A stretch of DNA of 64,000 bases from the NCBI RefSeq assembly GCF_018327705.1, contig NZ_BNEM01000001.1, positions 2,976,001-3,040,000 of the forward strand. The letters run 5' to 3'. Made by a program: the position numbers and the translations under genes. This DNA comes from Catellatospora sp. TT07R-123. Lineage in GTDB: Bacteria; Actinomycetota; Actinomycetes; Mycobacteriales; Micromonosporaceae. The notes beneath the pieces were generated by a model. It had not been told where the DNA came from, did no database searches, and saw only the letters and a program-made list of their open reading frames with translations. Below, piece by piece: positions 16,299-24,192 of the stretch (positions are counted from its first letter, which is position 1; the number at the start of each line of letters is the position of its first letter).

Positions 16299-16948
16299 AC
16301 GACTCCAGAGCCGAAGCGCTGGCCCGGTTGCGGGCCGCCGACCCCGCGACCGACACCCCCGACCCCCGTACCCCGCAGGCCCGTGCCCTGCTGGAGCAGG
16401 TGCTGGCCACCGCCGACACCCCGCCGCCCGCCACGTCCCGGCGCCGCCGCCGGTTCGCACTCGGCTTCGCGGCGGCCGCGGCCGCCGCGGTGACGGCGAC
16501 CTTCGCCGTCGTCCTGCCCGCGTCGGCGTACACGGTGGACCAGCGGGCCGACGGGTCGGTCGCGGTCGTCATCCGCGCCTCCCAGCTGGACGACCCGGCC
16601 CGGCTCAACCGGGCGCTGGCCCGCGCCGGGGCCCGTACCGTGGCGCTGGAGATGGTCCCGGCCGACCGCTGCCCCACCCCGCCCGACGCCGACCCCGCCT
16701 TCCCGATGCTGGTCGACCCGACGCCGGAGGAGCTGGCCGCCTCGCTGGCCCGGTTCCCCGTCGACTACCGGCAGGGCGACGGGACGGTTCTGATCACCAT
16801 CCGGCCGTGGCTGATCCCCGCCGCCGAGACCCTGGTGCTCGGATACGCCGTCGTGGACGGCCGCGGGGACCGGACTACGTACGTACGCCCGGTAGTGGTC
16901 CGGTCGCTGCCCGCCTGCCTGGCCATCCCCACCCCGCCGCACCGCTGA
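16295..16948 (+). CDS. Putative anti-sigma factor, membrane-anchored
   Basis: A 217-aa single-pass membrane protein. The cytoplasmic N-terminus (about 55 aa; EALARLRAADPATDTPDPRTPQ) is followed by RRRRRFALGFAAAAAAAVTATFAVV and a 140-residue exported domain with two Cys (DRCPTP near residue 128 and a C-terminal LPACLA). No zinc anti-sigma motif HxxxCxxC is present. The role rests on the 4-bp overlap with the ECF sigma gene and on topology. The ATG at 16295 lies inside the sigma stop region with GGAGGGAG upstream. Confidence 0.75.
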   Translation: MNDSRAEALARLRAADPATDTPDPRTPQARALLEQVLATADTPPPATSRRRRRFALGFAAAAAAAVTATFAVVLPASAYTVDQRADGSVAVVIRASQLDDPARLNRALARAGARTVALEMVPADRCPTPPDADPAFPMLVDPTPEELAASLARFPVDYRQGDGTVLITIRPWLIPAAETLVLGYAVVDGRGDRTTYVRPVVVRSLPACLAIPTPPHR

Positions 16949-16954
16949 CCGAGC

Positions 16955-17000
16955 GGCTCACACCTGTGGAGGTGTACGTACACCTCCACAGGTGTGAGCC
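16955..17000. terminator. Perfect 46-bp palindrome after the sigma operon
   Basis: The 23-bp half GGCTCACACCTGTGGAGGTGTAC (16955-16977) is followed with no spacer by its exact reverse complement (16978-17000). It starts a few bases after the anti-sigma stop, so it can form a terminator hairpin. The lack of any loop spacer is unusual. Confidence 0.65.
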
Positions 17001-17096
17001 CGGGAACCACCACGCCACCCGCAGTCCCCGACGCGGGCGGCGCGACCGCTCCGCTCGGGCAGGCGGCCCACCGCGCCGCGTGCGAGACTGCCGTTC

Positions 17097-17711
17097 ATGG
17101 CAGAGCCGCGCCCGTCGGAGGCGGACCTGGACCGAGCGGCCCAGCAGTGGCAGGCCGAGGCTGAGGACGGCGTGCCGCCGGCCATGAACGCGCTGGGTGC
17201 GCTGCTGGCACAGCGCGGCGACCTCGACGGCGCGCTGCACTGGCTCGACCGGGCCGTCGCCGCCGAAGCGCCGGGGGCGCAGTTCAACCTCGCCCGGGTG
17301 CTGTGCCTGCGCGGCGAGCTCGAACAGGCGGAGCAGGCCTACCGGCACGGCGCCGAACGCGGCGACTCCCGCGCCATGAACGCGCTCGGCGACCTGCTGC
17401 ACGAGCAGGGCAGGCCCGGCGAAGCCGAGGCGGCCTGGCGCTGGGCGGCCGACTGCGGCTCCGCCGACGCGCAGTACCGCCTCGGCTACGCCGCCTACCT
17501 GAACGGCGACCTCGGCGGTGCCGACCGGTGGTGGGCGCGCGCCGCCGAGGCGGGGCTGCCGAGCGCGGTGAACGCCCTGGGCATGCTGCACGAGGATCGC
17601 GGCGAGCGCGGGCAGGCGATCACACGGTACGAGGCCGCGGCCGCCGCGGGCAGCGAGCTGGCCGCCGACAACCTGCGCCGCCTGCGCGCAGCGAAGCCGC
17701 CGAACCTGTAG
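17097..17711 (+). CDS. TPR/Sel1-like repeat protein
   Basis: A 204-aa soluble all-helical protein of about five 34-36-residue repeats, each with an A/M-N-A-L-G-x-L-L-x-x-x-G-x-x-x-x-A core (PAMNALGALLAQRGDLDGAL, AMNALGDLLHEQGRPGEAE, AVNALGMLHEDRGERGQAI). Such solenoids mediate protein-protein contacts. No catalytic or export signal is seen and its partner is unknown. It is monocistronic, bounded by the 46-bp palindrome upstream and a hairpin directly after the stop. Confidence 0.85.
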   Translation: MAEPRPSEADLDRAAQQWQAEAEDGVPPAMNALGALLAQRGDLDGALHWLDRAVAAEAPGAQFNLARVLCLRGELEQAEQAYRHGAERGDSRAMNALGDLLHEQGRPGEAEAAWRWAADCGSADAQYRLGYAAYLNGDLGGADRWWARAAEAGLPSAVNALGMLHEDRGERGQAITRYEAAAAAGSELAADNLRRLRAAKPPNL

Positions 17712-17747
17712 CCGCGGCCGTCCGTCGTCACGACGGGCGGCCGCGGC
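17711..17747. terminator. Hairpin after TPR gene
   Basis: A 17-bp stem with one T-G pair (GCCGCGGCC...GGCCGCGGC, inner CCGTCG/CGACGG) and a 3-nt loop. It lies between two convergent genes. Confidence 0.75.
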
Positions 17748-17774
17748 GTGCGGCGGACCGATCCTGTGCGCGGC

Positions 17775-19388
17775 TCAGGAGACCATGCGCTGGTCGGCGA
17801 GCTCGCTGAGCCGTACCGTGCACAGGCCGCTGCGCTCGGCGACGACCTCGGTCACGGTGAGCTGCGTGCCCGGGGCGAGGATGAACTCCTCCTCCCCGGT
17901 GAACGCCGAGAAGCTGCGGATGCCGACCGCCCGCGCCGGACGCACCTCGAACAGGGTCCGCTTGCCACGGCCGCCCATGAACGCCTGCGCGATGCCGAGC
18001 TTCGAGGTGCACGAGGACACGCCCCACCAGGTCACCGTCTGCCCGACCGGGTACTGGGCGCGCAGGTCCAGCGACACGCCGCGCCACAGCGGCTCGGTGC
18101 GCACCGGCAGCCGGGACACGGCGGAGAACAGCAGCCGCAGGTACGGCAGGTACGGCACGATCGCGGCCCGGTCCGGGTTGCGCAGCGCGGCGTTGATCTG
18201 CCGGTAGAAGGCCGACTCGCAGGTGTACAGGAAGATCGCGGCGGCCTCGTCGGCGGTCAGCGGCGCGGCCAGGTCGGCGGCCTGCTTGGCACCGAACTCG
18301 TGCGACCGCGCCACGGTCCCGGTCAGGCCGGGCAGCACCCGGGCCGCCGGGGCGACCGCGTCGCGGAAGTCCATCAGCGGGGTGTCGAAGACGCCCGTGA
18401 TCGCGGGCAGCGCCAGGCCCTCGTCCTTGACGCTGGCGAGCCGCTCCAGGTAGAGCTTGTGCAGCTCCATCGTCGAGGTGATGAACGCGCCCATCCGGTC
18501 GGAGTCGCCGGTCCGCGCCCCGCCCTGGGCGGCGTCGCGGTCCCAGCCCTTGGCGGGCAGCCAGTCGATCTCGTCGGCACCCAGCGTCCGCAGCGCCGCG
18601 TTGACGTCGCCGAAGTGGTTGCCGTCGCAGAAGATGTCGCCCTGCGCGGCGGGGTTGGCGTGGTCGATGTGGCGCACGTCGACGTCCGGGTACTTCTTCT
18701 GCAACCGCTGCACGACGCTCTTGAGGTTGCGCGCGTGCGCGCCCCACCACGCGAAGACCACGCCCCGGTCCTGCTCCTCGGCGTGCTGCTTGGCCCGCAG
18801 GATCTCCTCGACGATCTTCTCGACCGACGGCCGCCAGAACGCGGTGTGCTGGTCGGTGCCCATCGTGCCGTCGCTGCTCGCGGTCAGGGAGGCGTTCAGC
18901 AGCAGCACGCCCTGGGTGAGCATCGCCTGGAACCACTCCGGCGGCTGCACCGTGTCGTGCTTGCGCAGCAGCGCCCGGATGTCGGCGATCGGCGTCTTCT
19001 TCGGGATGCCGTGCTTCCACATCGCCGCCGCCTTGATGATGCAGCGGATCGTGATCACCTTGCCGAACTGGCTGTCGGCCCAGTCGTGGAAGGTGTTGTC
19101 GAACATGGCGATGCCGGTGGCGCTCTCGGGGCGCGGGAACGGGTTCTGCCCGAAGACGACGACCTTCCACTTGTGCGGCGGGTTCGGCTTGAGCGCCTGG
19201 AACGTCAGCTCGCGGACCGGCACCACCTTCGGGCCGCGGCCCGGTCCGATGAACGCGGCGGCGTTGCCCTGCCCCTCGATGACCGGCTTGAGCAGCGGCA
19301 GCCACGACTCGCCGCCGCCGGTGAACAGCTCGGCGAGGGCCAGCGGGTCGTCCGGATCGGACGGCGTGGGGACGGCGGTGTCGCTCAT
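17775..19388 (-). CDS. UDG-like / ADP-ribosyltransferase fusion protein
   Basis: A 537-aa cytosolic two-domain protein. Residues about 15-275 resemble family-1 uracil-DNA glycosylase: GQNPF at 80-84 (catalytic Asp position is Asn82), GVLLLNASLT with N165 at the uracil-contacting position, VFAWWGAHARN, and HANP...DGNHF with H243 at the catalytic His position. Residues about 380-537 form an R-S-E ADP-ribosyltransferase: LWRGV (R436), VSSCTS (458-462) and GEEEF (E499, E501), close to the ART/PF01129 pattern. It would bind NAD and transfer ADP-ribose, perhaps to DNA or a DNA-bound target. The ATG at 19388 has GGGAG upstream; the open frame extends 49 codons earlier without support. Divergent to a macrodomain gene. 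Confidence 0.82.
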   Translation of the reverse strand: MSDTAVPTPSDPDDPLALAELFTGGGESWLPLLKPVIEGQGNAAAFIGPGRGPKVVPVRELTFQALKPNPPHKWKVVVFGQNPFPRPESATGIAMFDNTFHDWADSQFGKVITIRCIIKAAAMWKHGIPKKTPIADIRALLRKHDTVQPPEWFQAMLTQGVLLLNASLTASSDGTMGTDQHTAFWRPSVEKIVEEILRAKQHAEEQDRGVVFAWWGAHARNLKSVVQRLQKKYPDVDVRHIDHANPAAQGDIFCDGNHFGDVNAALRTLGADEIDWLPAKGWDRDAAQGGARTGDSDRMGAFITSTMELHKLYLERLASVKDEGLALPAITGVFDTPLMDFRDAVAPAARVLPGLTGTVARSHEFGAKQAADLAAPLTADEAAAIFLYTCESAFYRQINAALRNPDRAAIVPYLPYLRLLFSAVSRLPVRTEPLWRGVSLDLRAQYPVGQTVTWWGVSSCTSKLGIAQAFMGGRGKRTLFEVRPARAVGIRSFSAFTGEEEFILAPGTQLTVTEVVAERSGLCTVRLSELADQRMVS

Positions 19389-19475
19389 CGTGGACTCCCG
19401 GGAAATGGCAGGCTGAGCCCGCGCTGACGCCGGCGGGCGAGGTGAGGTCTGGAGCCTAGAACCCGGCTGCGACAT

Positions 19476-19499
19476 CGTCGCGACCGTCGGATCGCGACG
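19476..19499. promoter_or_regulatory. Operator-like repeat between ART-fusion and macrodomain genes
   Basis: CGTCGCGA (19476-19483) and TCGCGACG (19492-19499) form an inverted repeat in the 182-bp divergent region. A possible -10 for the macrodomain gene is TATGTT at 19524-19529. A shared control site is plausible but unproven. Confidence 0.3.
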
Positions 19500-19570
19500 G
19501 ACGGGTTTGTCGGTCGGCCCCGCTATGTTCGTCACCGCCGAAGAGGACCCCTCATCAGACGGAGTGAGCC

Positions 19571-20245
19571 ATGACCGCCGACCGTACGAAGCCGCTGCTC
19601 GACGTGGTGCTGACCGACATCAACACGAAGGTGGTGCAGGCGTGGCGGTCGGCGTTCGCCGACACCCCCGAGGTGACGATCTCCCAGGGTTCGATCCTGG
19701 ACAAGCGGGTCGACGCCTGGGTCAGCCCGACCAACTCGCGCGGCCTGATGAACGGCGGCGTCGACGCGGTCGTCAAGCACCACCTCGGCGCGGGCATCCA
19801 GCTGCGCGTCCAGCGGGCCATCCGGGACGGGTTCGGCGGGTCGCTGCCGATCGGCAGCGCGGTGTGCGTGCCGTCCGGGGCAGCCAACCCGAAGTTCCTC
19901 ATCTCGACGCCGACCATGACGGAGTCCGCGCAGAACGTGCGCGAGACGCTGAACGTGGCGCTGGCCTGCGCGGCCGCGTTCCAGGCGATCCACCTGCAGA
20001 ACGCGCGCGAGCCCGGCAGCATCACCTCGGTCGCCCTGGTCGGCCTCGGCGCCGCGACCGGCAAGGTCCCGGCCCAGATCTGCGCCAACCTGATGTGGGC
20101 GGGCTACACCCTGTTCCAGGACTGTGCCTTCGACGACTACGACGAGCTGCGGGCGACCGTGTCCGAGCAGCTGGCCGACATCGAGCAGCGGCCGGCGGCC
20201 CAGCGTGTGCGGATCACGCCGCCCGCTCACCGCGCCCGCCGCTGA
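19571..20245 (+). CDS. Macrodomain protein (ADP-ribose binding or hydrolysis)
   Basis: A 224-aa protein, essentially one macrodomain. It has VTISQGSILDKRVDAWVSPTN, the loop SRGLMNGGVDAVVKHHLG (a variant of the NAANxxLxxGGGV signature), LPIGSAVCVPSG and a C-terminal SVALVGLGAATGKVPAQ strand/loop. Macrodomains bind ADP-ribose and many remove it from proteins or nucleic acid. The gene starts 182 bp from, and runs divergently to, the UDG-ART fusion, the expected layout for an ADP-ribosyl writer and eraser. GGAG precedes the ATG. Confidence 0.87.
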   Translation: MTADRTKPLLDVVLTDINTKVVQAWRSAFADTPEVTISQGSILDKRVDAWVSPTNSRGLMNGGVDAVVKHHLGAGIQLRVQRAIRDGFGGSLPIGSAVCVPSGAANPKFLISTPTMTESAQNVRETLNVALACAAAFQAIHLQNAREPGSITSVALVGLGAATGKVPAQICANLMWAGYTLFQDCAFDDYDELRATVSEQLADIEQRPAAQRVRITPPAHRARR

Positions 20246-20290
20246 ACCCGGGGAACGGCACACCAACCGGACGCCAAGCGGGCCGCCGCA

Positions 20291-20326
20291 GGATGATCCT
20301 CCACCCGTACAGGAGGAGGATCATCC
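20291..20326 (+). promoter_or_regulatory. Hairpin enclosing the hemerythrin gene ribosome site
   Basis: GGATGATCCTCC (20291-20302) pairs perfectly with GGAGGATCATCC (20315-20326), which ends at the base before the ATG. The Shine-Dalgarno AGGAGG begins at 20311 and runs into the right arm. Either a translational hairpin or a DNA operator is possible. Confidence 0.5.
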
Positions 20327-20977
20327 ATGCCGGACACCGGACGGCCCGACGTGCTGGGCATGCGCCTGGCCCATCGGGCGATGCGGGCAGACCTGCACCG
20401 GCTCACGCACCTGGCGGAGCTCATCGGCTCGGGCGGCGTCACCTGCTCCCGCCGCCGGGCGGCGGCGCTGGCGGCGTACGCGGGGCGGGTCTGCGACGGC
20501 GTCCGCCACCATCACGACGCCGAGAACCGGCACCTGTGGCCGGTGCTGGCACGGGTGGCGGGCGCCGAGATCGACCTCTGCGAGCTGGTCGACGACCACG
20601 CCGCCCTCGACCCGCTGCTCGACCGGGCGTGTGCGGCGGTGGCCGCGTTCGCGCACGAGCCCGGCGACCCGGCGGCGGCGCAGCGCTGCGCGTACGCGCT
20701 GCGGGCCGTACGGGACCTGCTGGACGAGCACGTCGACGAGGAGGAGCGCACCATCCTCCCGGTCATCGACCGGTATGTCACCGTGGCACAGTGGCGCGCC
20801 GTCGAGCAGGCCGCCCGGCGGGGCGCCGACCCGCTGTTCGACCTGTGCCGACGGGAGCGCGTGGCCGAACCCGCCGAGCTGGCCGCCCTGCGCGCGGCGA
20901 CCGGCCCGGTGTCCCGGCTGCTCCTGGCGCTGCTGCGGCCCGGCTACCGGCGACGGGAACGGCTCATCTTCGGGTGA
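20327..20977 (+). CDS. Hemerythrin-like (HHE) domain protein
   Basis: A 216-aa helical protein with an HHE cation-binding core. Candidate ligands are MRLAHRAMRADLHRL, CDGVRHHHDAENRHLWPVL, LVDDHAALDPLLD and LLDEHVDEEERTILPVI, together the five-His/two-acid set of di-iron hemerythrin domains. The C-terminal quarter is a basic helical extension (LLALLRPGYRRRERLIFG). Roles in the family include oxygen, NO or iron sensing and storage; none can be assigned here. The start is fixed by AGGAGG within a hairpin immediately upstream. Confidence 0.85.
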   Translation: MPDTGRPDVLGMRLAHRAMRADLHRLTHLAELIGSGGVTCSRRRAAALAAYAGRVCDGVRHHHDAENRHLWPVLARVAGAEIDLCELVDDHAALDPLLDRACAAVAAFAHEPGDPAAAQRCAYALRAVRDLLDEHVDEEERTILPVIDRYVTVAQWRAVEQAARRGADPLFDLCRRERVAEPAELAALRAATGPVSRLLLALLRPGYRRRERLIFG

Positions 20978-20991
20978 GCACGCCCGCTCGC

Positions 20992-21052
20992 CGAGTTGCC
21001 GGGCAATCGGGCGTATCTTGCGGGTTCATTCGCCCGATTGCCCGGCAACTCG
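20992..21052. repeat. Dispersed palindrome family A, copy 2
   Basis: Perfect 22-bp arms 20992-21013 and 21031-21052 with a 17-nt loop beginning TAT. The outer bases read CGAG/CTCG where copies 1 and 3 read CAAG/CTTG, so the pairing is kept although the sequence differs. Confidence 0.88.
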
Positions 21053-21110
21053 CGTGATCTTCGGCGGGGCGGGGCAGGGCAGGACGGGGCGAGGTCGGAC
21101 AGGGGGCGGG

Positions 21111-22010
21111 ATGGGCGGCGCGGCAGGGGATGCGCTCGGTGGGGTCGACGCGGTGCCGTGGCAGAGGCTGCATCACGCGTACGGGCCGGCGGCCGACGTG
21201 CCCGAGCGCCTGCGCGCGCTGCTCAGCCCCGATCCGGCCCGGCGCGGCGAGGCCCGGCGGCACCTGTGGGCGAGCATCTGCCATCAGGGCACCCGCTGGC
21301 AGGCCAGCCAGGCGGCGGTGCCGTTCCTGGTGGCGCTGGTGGACGATCCTGCCACCCCCGACCGGGCCGGTGTCCTCGCGCTGCTGACCGCCGTCGCGAT
21401 CGGCCCCCGCCGCGACGACCGGCTGCCGTTCGACGCCGACCGGGCGTTCGCCCCCGCCGACGCCCTTGACGGGGTGGACCTGACGGAGACCCTCGGCCGC
21501 TTCTACAGCGGCGACGAGCTGACCGGCGAGGAGACGGCGCTGCTGGAGCTGGCGGTGGTGCGGTGGGAGGCCGACTGCCACCGGTGCGCGGCCCGGTTCA
21601 CACCCGCGATGACCGGCTGGGTGTCCGACCCGGAGCAGGACGTCGCCGCGCTGGCCGCCGCCCTGCTGCCGTGGTTCCCGCCGACGCCCGCGGGCGTCGC
21701 GGCGCTGGCCGCCGTACCGGCTGAGCGCGAGCGGGCGCGAGCCAGCGCCAACCTGGCGCTGGCGCACTCGCCCGGTGCGGACCCAGCCGCCGACCGGCGG
21801 CTACGGGACCTGCTCGGGTCCGGCGGCGACCTGGTGCCGGTCACCGCGGCCGTCGCGCTGGCCTACCGGCACGGCGACGCGCTGCCGGAGCAGGCGCTGT
21901 CGGTCCTGGTCGACGCGTCCGCGCGGGACCTGCCCGCAGAGGTCACCGGGTGGGACCGCGCGCCGCGCGGCTTCGTGATGCTGGCGCTGCGCCGCCTCGG
22001 TCTCGGCTGA
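21111..22010 (+). CDS. HEAT-repeat-like protein of unknown function
   Basis: A 299-aa Ala/Leu-rich protein predicted to be almost wholly alpha-helical, with irregular HEAT-like pairs (RRHLWASICHQGTRWQASQAAVPFLVALVDD, VAALAAALLPWFPPTPAGVAALAAVP). No catalytic motif, signal or membrane segment is seen. Start taken at the ATG 21111 after the GC-rich leader AGGGGGCGGG; the longer upstream open frame overlaps the hemerythrin gene and is a shadow. Function unknown. Confidence 0.7.
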   Translation: MGGAAGDALGGVDAVPWQRLHHAYGPAADVPERLRALLSPDPARRGEARRHLWASICHQGTRWQASQAAVPFLVALVDDPATPDRAGVLALLTAVAIGPRRDDRLPFDADRAFAPADALDGVDLTETLGRFYSGDELTGEETALLELAVVRWEADCHRCAARFTPAMTGWVSDPEQDVAALAAALLPWFPPTPAGVAALAAVPAERERARASANLALAHSPGADPAADRRLRDLLGSGGDLVPVTAAVALAYRHGDALPEQALSVLVDASARDLPAEVTGWDRAPRGFVMLALRRLGLG

Positions 22011-22021
22011 TCCCGGCGGCC

Positions 22022-23467
22022 TCAGCTGGCCCCCGGACTGGGCGTGGGGCTCTCCTCCCCCGAGGGGGGCGGGCTCGTGGGCGGGGGCGGCGGCGGCGCG
22101 GGCGTCTCCTGCTCGGCCGGGCGCGGCGGGGACGGCGACACCACGGGCGCCTTGCGGGTGTATCCGCTGACCAGCGTCGCGACCTCGCAGGAACCGCGCT
22201 CCGCGCCGTTGGGGCCGGTGCCGGGCTTGCCGCACTGGACGGTCATGCCGAGGGTGCGGCCCGGGTCGAGCACCAGGGGCGGGTCGAAGACGAGCGGTTG
22301 CAGCGACAGGTCCTCCAGCGACACGACCACCAGGCGGTCGGCGGCGGGGATCGGGGCGGTCAGCGTGCCGTCGGCGGTCGCCGCGACGGTGCCGATGGTC
22401 AGGATGCCGGTGGCGCGGTACGGGTTCTGCGGCAGCAGCCGCGCCACCGTCAGTGCACGGGCCGTGGGCAGCGGGACCGCGACGCCGGTCACCGCAGACC
22501 CGGGCGGCGCCGCCACGGGCAGCCGGGCCGTGACGGGGAGCCCCAGCGGGTTCTCGCCCGCGGCGGCGGCGCTGGCGGACGCGCCCGGCGCCGGGGCGGG
22601 CGCGCCGCTGGCCGGCGGCAGGTCGACGCCCACCTTGTCGGCCACCTTGCGCAGGTTCTCGTCGGTCTGCGCGATCGGCCCGGCGACCTCGCTGCGGGCG
22701 GCGTCCCGCACGGCCGGCCGCAGCAGCAGCGCCCACAGCGCGATCGCGCCGATGGCCAGCGCGGCGACGGTCGCGGCGGTTCGCGGCAGCCAGGGCGGCA
22801 TGATCGGGTTCTGGAGGAAGTTGGCCTGGGAGTCGACCGGCTGCGGCGGGGTGGTGCCGGGCGGCGCGCCGATCTGCGTACGCAGCGTGAACGGCATGGT
22901 CTGCGATGCACCGCGCCACAGGATGCCGCGGGCGCGGGCCTGGATCTGCGCCCGCGCCGCCGTGCCGGGGGCGATCTGCTGCTCGGCCGGGACGACCACG
23001 AGGTCGAGGGCGGCGTTGGGGTCGGTGGCGCCGGAGTGGACCGTGACCGGCGCGTTGCCCCGGTTGACCATGGTCACCTCGTGGCGGCCGCGCCGCCAGC
23101 CCTTGGTGGTGAACGGGACCACGTCGACCTGGAGGTCGGCGTACGGGGCGACGGTGAGCACGCCCTCCTCGACCGTCGTCCCGGCCACGTCCTCCTGGGG
23201 CTCGACCCGTACGCCGAACGGCAGCTGCCCGAACGGGGTCGCGGCCTCGTGCGGCGGGGCGAAGCGCAGCGTCACCGTCGCCTCGTGCCCCGGCAGCAGC
23301 GACAGCACCGGCGGCTCGACCGTGCACCACGCGCCGGGGTCGCCGATGACCGAGATGCGGAACTGGTCCACGACCGTGCCGGTGTTGCGTACGGTCATCG
23401 TCGTGCTGACCGATTCTCCGGTCCCGACCGCCAGCTCGTGGTTCTCAAGGTTCGCGACCGCACCCAT
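22022..23467 (-). CDS. Membrane protein with NEW3/COG1470-like domains, eCIS border gene
   Basis: A 481-aa single-pass protein. Residues 1-215 form two beta-sandwich domains of the NEW3/COG1470 type (TGTVVDQFRISVIGDPGAW, LSLLPGHEATVTLRFAPP, TMVNRGNAPVTVHSG). A transmembrane helix follows (AATVAALAIGAIALWALLL, about 235-258), then a short coiled segment and an external domain ending in a Pro/Ser tail. There is no signal peptide, so the N-terminal domains are cytosolic. Divergent from the DUF4255 gene that opens the eCIS cluster. It could anchor or cap the particle at the membrane; that is inference from position. The ATG 23467 is chosen over one 13 codons earlier. Confidence 0.7.
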   Translation of the reverse strand: MGAVANLENHELAVGTGESVSTTMTVRNTGTVVDQFRISVIGDPGAWCTVEPPVLSLLPGHEATVTLRFAPPHEAATPFGQLPFGVRVEPQEDVAGTTVEEGVLTVAPYADLQVDVVPFTTKGWRRGRHEVTMVNRGNAPVTVHSGATDPNAALDLVVVPAEQQIAPGTAARAQIQARARGILWRGASQTMPFTLRTQIGAPPGTTPPQPVDSQANFLQNPIMPPWLPRTAATVAALAIGAIALWALLLRPAVRDAARSEVAGPIAQTDENLRKVADKVGVDLPPASGAPAPAPGASASAAAAGENPLGLPVTARLPVAAPPGSAVTGVAVPLPTARALTVARLLPQNPYRATGILTIGTVAATADGTLTAPIPAADRLVVVSLEDLSLQPLVFDPPLVLDPGRTLGMTVQCGKPGTGPNGAERGSCEVATLVSGYTRKAPVVSPSPPRPAEQETPAPPPPPPTSPPPSGEESPTPSPGAS

Positions 23468-23619
23468 GTCCCGACGATAAGGGGCTGTTCGGCGAGGGCC
23501 GGGCATCTTCCGGGAACCAGCTGTCCGAATTAATCCAATTCACCGATACGGCCCCGGCACCGGCTGCGACCATGAGGCGTGTCCGCCGTCCACGCACCCG
23601 ACCGCCGCCGGGACCGCCG

Positions 23620-24192
23620 ATGATCTCCGAAGTCGACGAGGCGCTGACCGCCCTCCTGCGGCGTGAGGCGGTCGAGGACGTGACCGTCGAGATCGTGCTG
23701 GAGGCGCCGAACCGGGAGTGGACCGCCCGCCGCAACGCGCCCACCATCAACGTCTTCCTCTACGACATCCGCGAGGAGCTGCGCCAGCGCGCCCAGGGGC
23801 ACATCGACCAGCGCGACGAGTCCGGCCGGGTGGTCGGCCGGCTGCTCAACCCGCGCTTCTTCGTCCTGTCCTATCTGGTCACCGCGTGGACCGCCCGGCC
23901 GGAGGACGAGCACCGGCTGCTGTCGGCCGCGCTGGCCTGCATGCTGGCCCACGACGCGCTGCCCGCCGACCTGCTCACCGGCAGCCTCGCCGAGCTGGGC
24001 CGCCCCGTGCCGCTCACCGTCGCGCTGCCGCCGCCGCAGGATCGCGCCTTCGCCGACGTGTGGACGGCGCTCGGCGGCGAGCTGCACCCGTCCCTGGACG
24101 TGCGGGTGGTCGCGCCGATCCGGCCCGGGGTGCGCCTGCCCGCCGGGCCGCCCGTGCAGGAGCCGCCGATCGTACGGATGTCGGAGCGGTGA
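23620..24192 (+). CDS. DUF4255 (Pvc16/Afp16-like) tube-capping protein
   Basis: A 190-aa protein of the DUF4255/Pvc16 N-terminal family (MISEVDEALTALLRREA, APTINVFLYDIREELRQRA, LNPRFFVLSYLVTAWTARPEDEHRLLSAALACML). In contractile injection systems this protein caps or terminates the tube and sheath at the membrane-distal end. It is the first plus-strand gene of the cluster and overlaps the AAA+ gene by GTGA, the usual pairing in eCIS loci. The ATG 23620 starts the conserved domain. Confidence 0.88.
   Translation: MISEVDEALTALLRREAVEDVTVEIVLEAPNREWTARRNAPTINVFLYDIREELRQRAQGHIDQRDESGRVVGRLLNPRFFVLSYLVTAWTARPEDEHRLLSAALACMLAHDALPADLLTGSLAELGRPVPLTVALPPPQDRAFADVWTALGGELHPSLDVRVVAPIRPGVRLPAGPPVQEPPIVRMSER

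Noticed and set aside
17775-20245. Calling the pair a DarT/DarG system outright
   Set aside because: The transferase motifs (R-S-ExE, PF01129-like) and the UDG-like fusion do not match DarT, and the macrodomain protein lacks the C-terminal part of DarG. Only the writer/eraser logic is similar.
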